This document shows positions 16,582 to 17,767 of a DNA stretch of 17,767 bases, piece after piece. Position numbers and translations under genes: made by a program. How positions within the stretch are numbered: position 1 is the stretch's first letter; every line of letters begins with the position of its first letter. The notes below the pieces were generated by a model that saw nothing but the letters and a program-made list of their open reading frames with translations, did no database searches and was not told the origin of the DNA. Origin of the DNA: Anaerolineales bacterium (lineage in GTDB: Bacteria > Chloroflexota > Anaerolineae > Anaerolineales > UBA4823); assembly GCA_022865865.1 (NCBI GenBank), contig JALHTN010000522.1:1-17767 (forward strand), read 5' to 3'.

Positions 16582-16604
16582 GTGTCAATTGGAAGGAGTT
16601 CAAG

Positions 16605-17432
16605 ATGGTTCAAGCAATCGTGGTTCACAATGTTTATAAGAAATTTGGTAAGTTGGAACCTTCATTATGGAAGCAGATCTTCAATACTAGCTCTAACGGT
16701 AATAAACCGGCGGTTGTAGCGGTAGATCATGTTTCCTTCGAGGTTGATGAAGGTGAAATGTTTGGTGTATTGGGACCCAATGGTTCGGGGAAGTCAACCC
16801 TGATTCGCCTGATTGCCACGCTATTGCTGCCCGATAAAGGTGACATTCAAGTATTTGGGTACGATGTTGTTAAACAGCCGATGGAAGTCCAGCGGCGGAT
16901 CAACCGGGTTTCAGTTGAAGCGAGCTTTTTCAAGAAGCTGTCCCCGATGGAAAACCTGCTTTATGGCGCCCGTTTATACGGCATGAATGGTAAAGAGACG
17001 CGCATCCGCGTTGAAGAAATCTTGCTCCGTCTGGGTTTGAAGAAACGTTCTATCTATAAACCAATGGATGAGATGTCACGTGGAATGCAGCAGAAAGTAG
17101 CCATTGCGCGAGCACTGCTCCCTCGTCCCCGCCTGCTGTTGATGGATGAACCAACGACCGGACTCGATCCACGCTCGAAGCGGGAGGTCCAAGAAGTGAT
17201 TGAGGAACTTAACCAGGAATCTGGCACAACCATCCTGCTCACAACCCATGATATGTTGGAAGCGGACAACCTGTGTGACCGAATCGCGATTATTGACAGC
17301 GGAAAAATTGCGGCATTGGATACCCCCCAAGACTTGAAGAAGATTATCTCTCCGAATGGGCATGAACCAACCTTGGAGGATGTTTTCCTGGAGCTAACTG
17401 GAAAAACCCTGGTGAAAGAGGAAGTCGAATAG
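16605..17432 (+). CDS. ABC transporter ATP-binding protein (ABC-2 export type)
   Basis: The 275-residue ATPase subunit powers a membrane exporter. It has Walker A GPNGSGKST (57-65), a signature variant MSRGMQQKV (from 157) in place of the common LSGGQ, Walker B LLLMDEP with Asp181/Glu182, a D-loop GLDP, and the H-loop His215 in TTHD. The Q-loop region reads RVSVEASFFKKLSPMEN, without the usual Gln at the expected place. An insertion of about 25 residues between the first two strands (about 12-36, LEPSLWKQIFNTSSNG) is unusual for the family. The C-terminus (PTLEDVFLELTGK) is typical of ABC-2 exporters of the DrrA/CcmA group. AAGGAG at 16593-16598 sets the start. It sits behind two terminators and is followed 34 bases later by a GNAT gene, with no permease within the window. 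Confidence 0.93.
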   Translation: MVQAIVVHNVYKKFGKLEPSLWKQIFNTSSNGNKPAVVAVDHVSFEVDEGEMFGVLGPNGSGKSTLIRLIATLLLPDKGDIQVFGYDVVKQPMEVQRRINRVSVEASFFKKLSPMENLLYGARLYGMNGKETRIRVEEILLRLGLKKRSIYKPMDEMSRGMQQKVAIARALLPRPRLLLMDEPTTGLDPRSKREVQEVIEELNQESGTTILLTTHDMLEADNLCDRIAIIDSGKIAALDTPQDLKKIISPNGHEPTLEDVFLELTGKTLVKEEVE

Positions 17433-17466
17433 CGAAAACCAACAAGAATCTTTGAAGGACGCTCAG

Positions 17467-17767
17467 ATGAATTTGAACACACCTTTATTTGAAGGCCAGC
17501 TGGTTTACCTGGCAGCGATTAATCCTGAGCTGGACGCTCAGCTCGAATCTGGTTGGACATTGGATGGTGATTATCAGCGCATGTTGGGTACAGATCTGGT
17601 AAGACCACTCTCTCCTGCGCAGCTCGAGAAGCAATATACCGAGATTGAGAAGGAAATGGATGAGAAAGGAAACCAGTTTTATTTCACTATTCGTCATTTA
17701 CCGCTGGAAGTGGTAAAAGAACCGGGCCAGCTGCTTGGATTTGCCAGGCTGGATTGGATCGAGTGGA
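17467..17767 (+). CDS. GNAT-family N-acetyltransferase, 3' truncated by window end
   Basis: One hundred complete codons are visible and the frame is open at the window edge. The start is ATG with GAAGGA at 17454-17459. The N-terminal pattern FEGQLVYLAAINPELDA, then SGWTLDGDYQRML and LSPAQLEKQYTEIEKE, matches RimJ/RimL-type acetyltransferases (Acetyltransf_3). The strand FYFTIRH, followed by LLGFARLDWIEW, fits the central beta hairpin before the acetyl-CoA site. The CoA-binding loop itself lies beyond the window, so activity cannot be judged. It is 34 bases after the ABC ATPase stop and is probably translated from the same transcript. The substrate is unknown: it could be a protein, a small molecule or an antibiotic. 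Confidence 0.8.
   Translation, partial: MNLNTPLFEGQLVYLAAINPELDAQLESGWTLDGDYQRMLGTDLVRPLSPAQLEKQYTEIEKEMDEKGNQFYFTIRHLPLEVVKEPGQLLGFARLDWIEW

Noticed and set aside
16507..16719. ORF of 70 codons across the terminators and ABC start
   Set aside because: It runs through both hairpins, lacks a ribosome binding site and overlaps the ABC gene in another frame.

Overview
The window looks like chromosomal DNA of a Gram-positive-like, probably Chloroflexota (Anaerolineae-type) bacterium of roughly balanced base composition. The evidence is a T-box leader ahead of serS, several lipobox-type lipoproteins with Thr/Pro-rich stalks, a VanW-family protein, and the mix of families. The phylum is an inference from gene content, not proven by any marker here. 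No rRNA, tRNA, CRISPR array, insertion sequence or prophage is visible.

Layout. (1) 1-2104, plus strand: a strong promoter, a complete serine T-box leader and its terminator/antiterminator, then serS and a tightly coupled DUF456-type membrane protein. (2) 4843-2112, minus strand: a likely operon of a membrane-anchored VanW-family protein, a small Trm112/UPF0434 zinc-ribbon protein and a HEAT-repeat protein, ending tail to tail with DUF456. (3) 4969-6204, plus strand: a PLP-dependent Cys/Met metabolism enzyme, transcribed divergently from the VanW unit. (4) 6360-12278: a very large lipoprotein of the bacterial alpha-2-macroglobulin family, whose thioester cysteine is replaced by asparagine. 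(5) 12455-16273: a short-spaced plus-strand run encoding a DUF1232-like small membrane protein, a lipoprotein glucose/sorbosone dehydrogenase-type beta-propeller, and two tandemly duplicated purple-acid-phosphatase-like metallophosphoesterases. One phosphoesterase seems secreted and the other is lipid-anchored. (6) 16311-17767: a promoter, a 29-codon small ORF with a good ribosome binding site, two strong intrinsic terminators whose arms can re-pair into an antiterminator, then an ABC ATPase and the start of a GNAT acetyltransferase, cut by the window end.

How the parts work together. Regions 2, 4 and 5 are mostly cell-surface or exported functions (envelope, protease defence, extracellular sugar oxidation and phosphate release). 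Region 1 is translation housekeeping controlled by uncharged tRNA-Ser. Region 6 is the most interesting: the ABC and GNAT genes have no visible promoter of their own and sit behind two terminators, so the small ORF and the re-pairing hairpins look like an attenuation switch that decides whether the ABC/GNAT genes are expressed. That is an inference from sequence, and the inducing signal is unknown.
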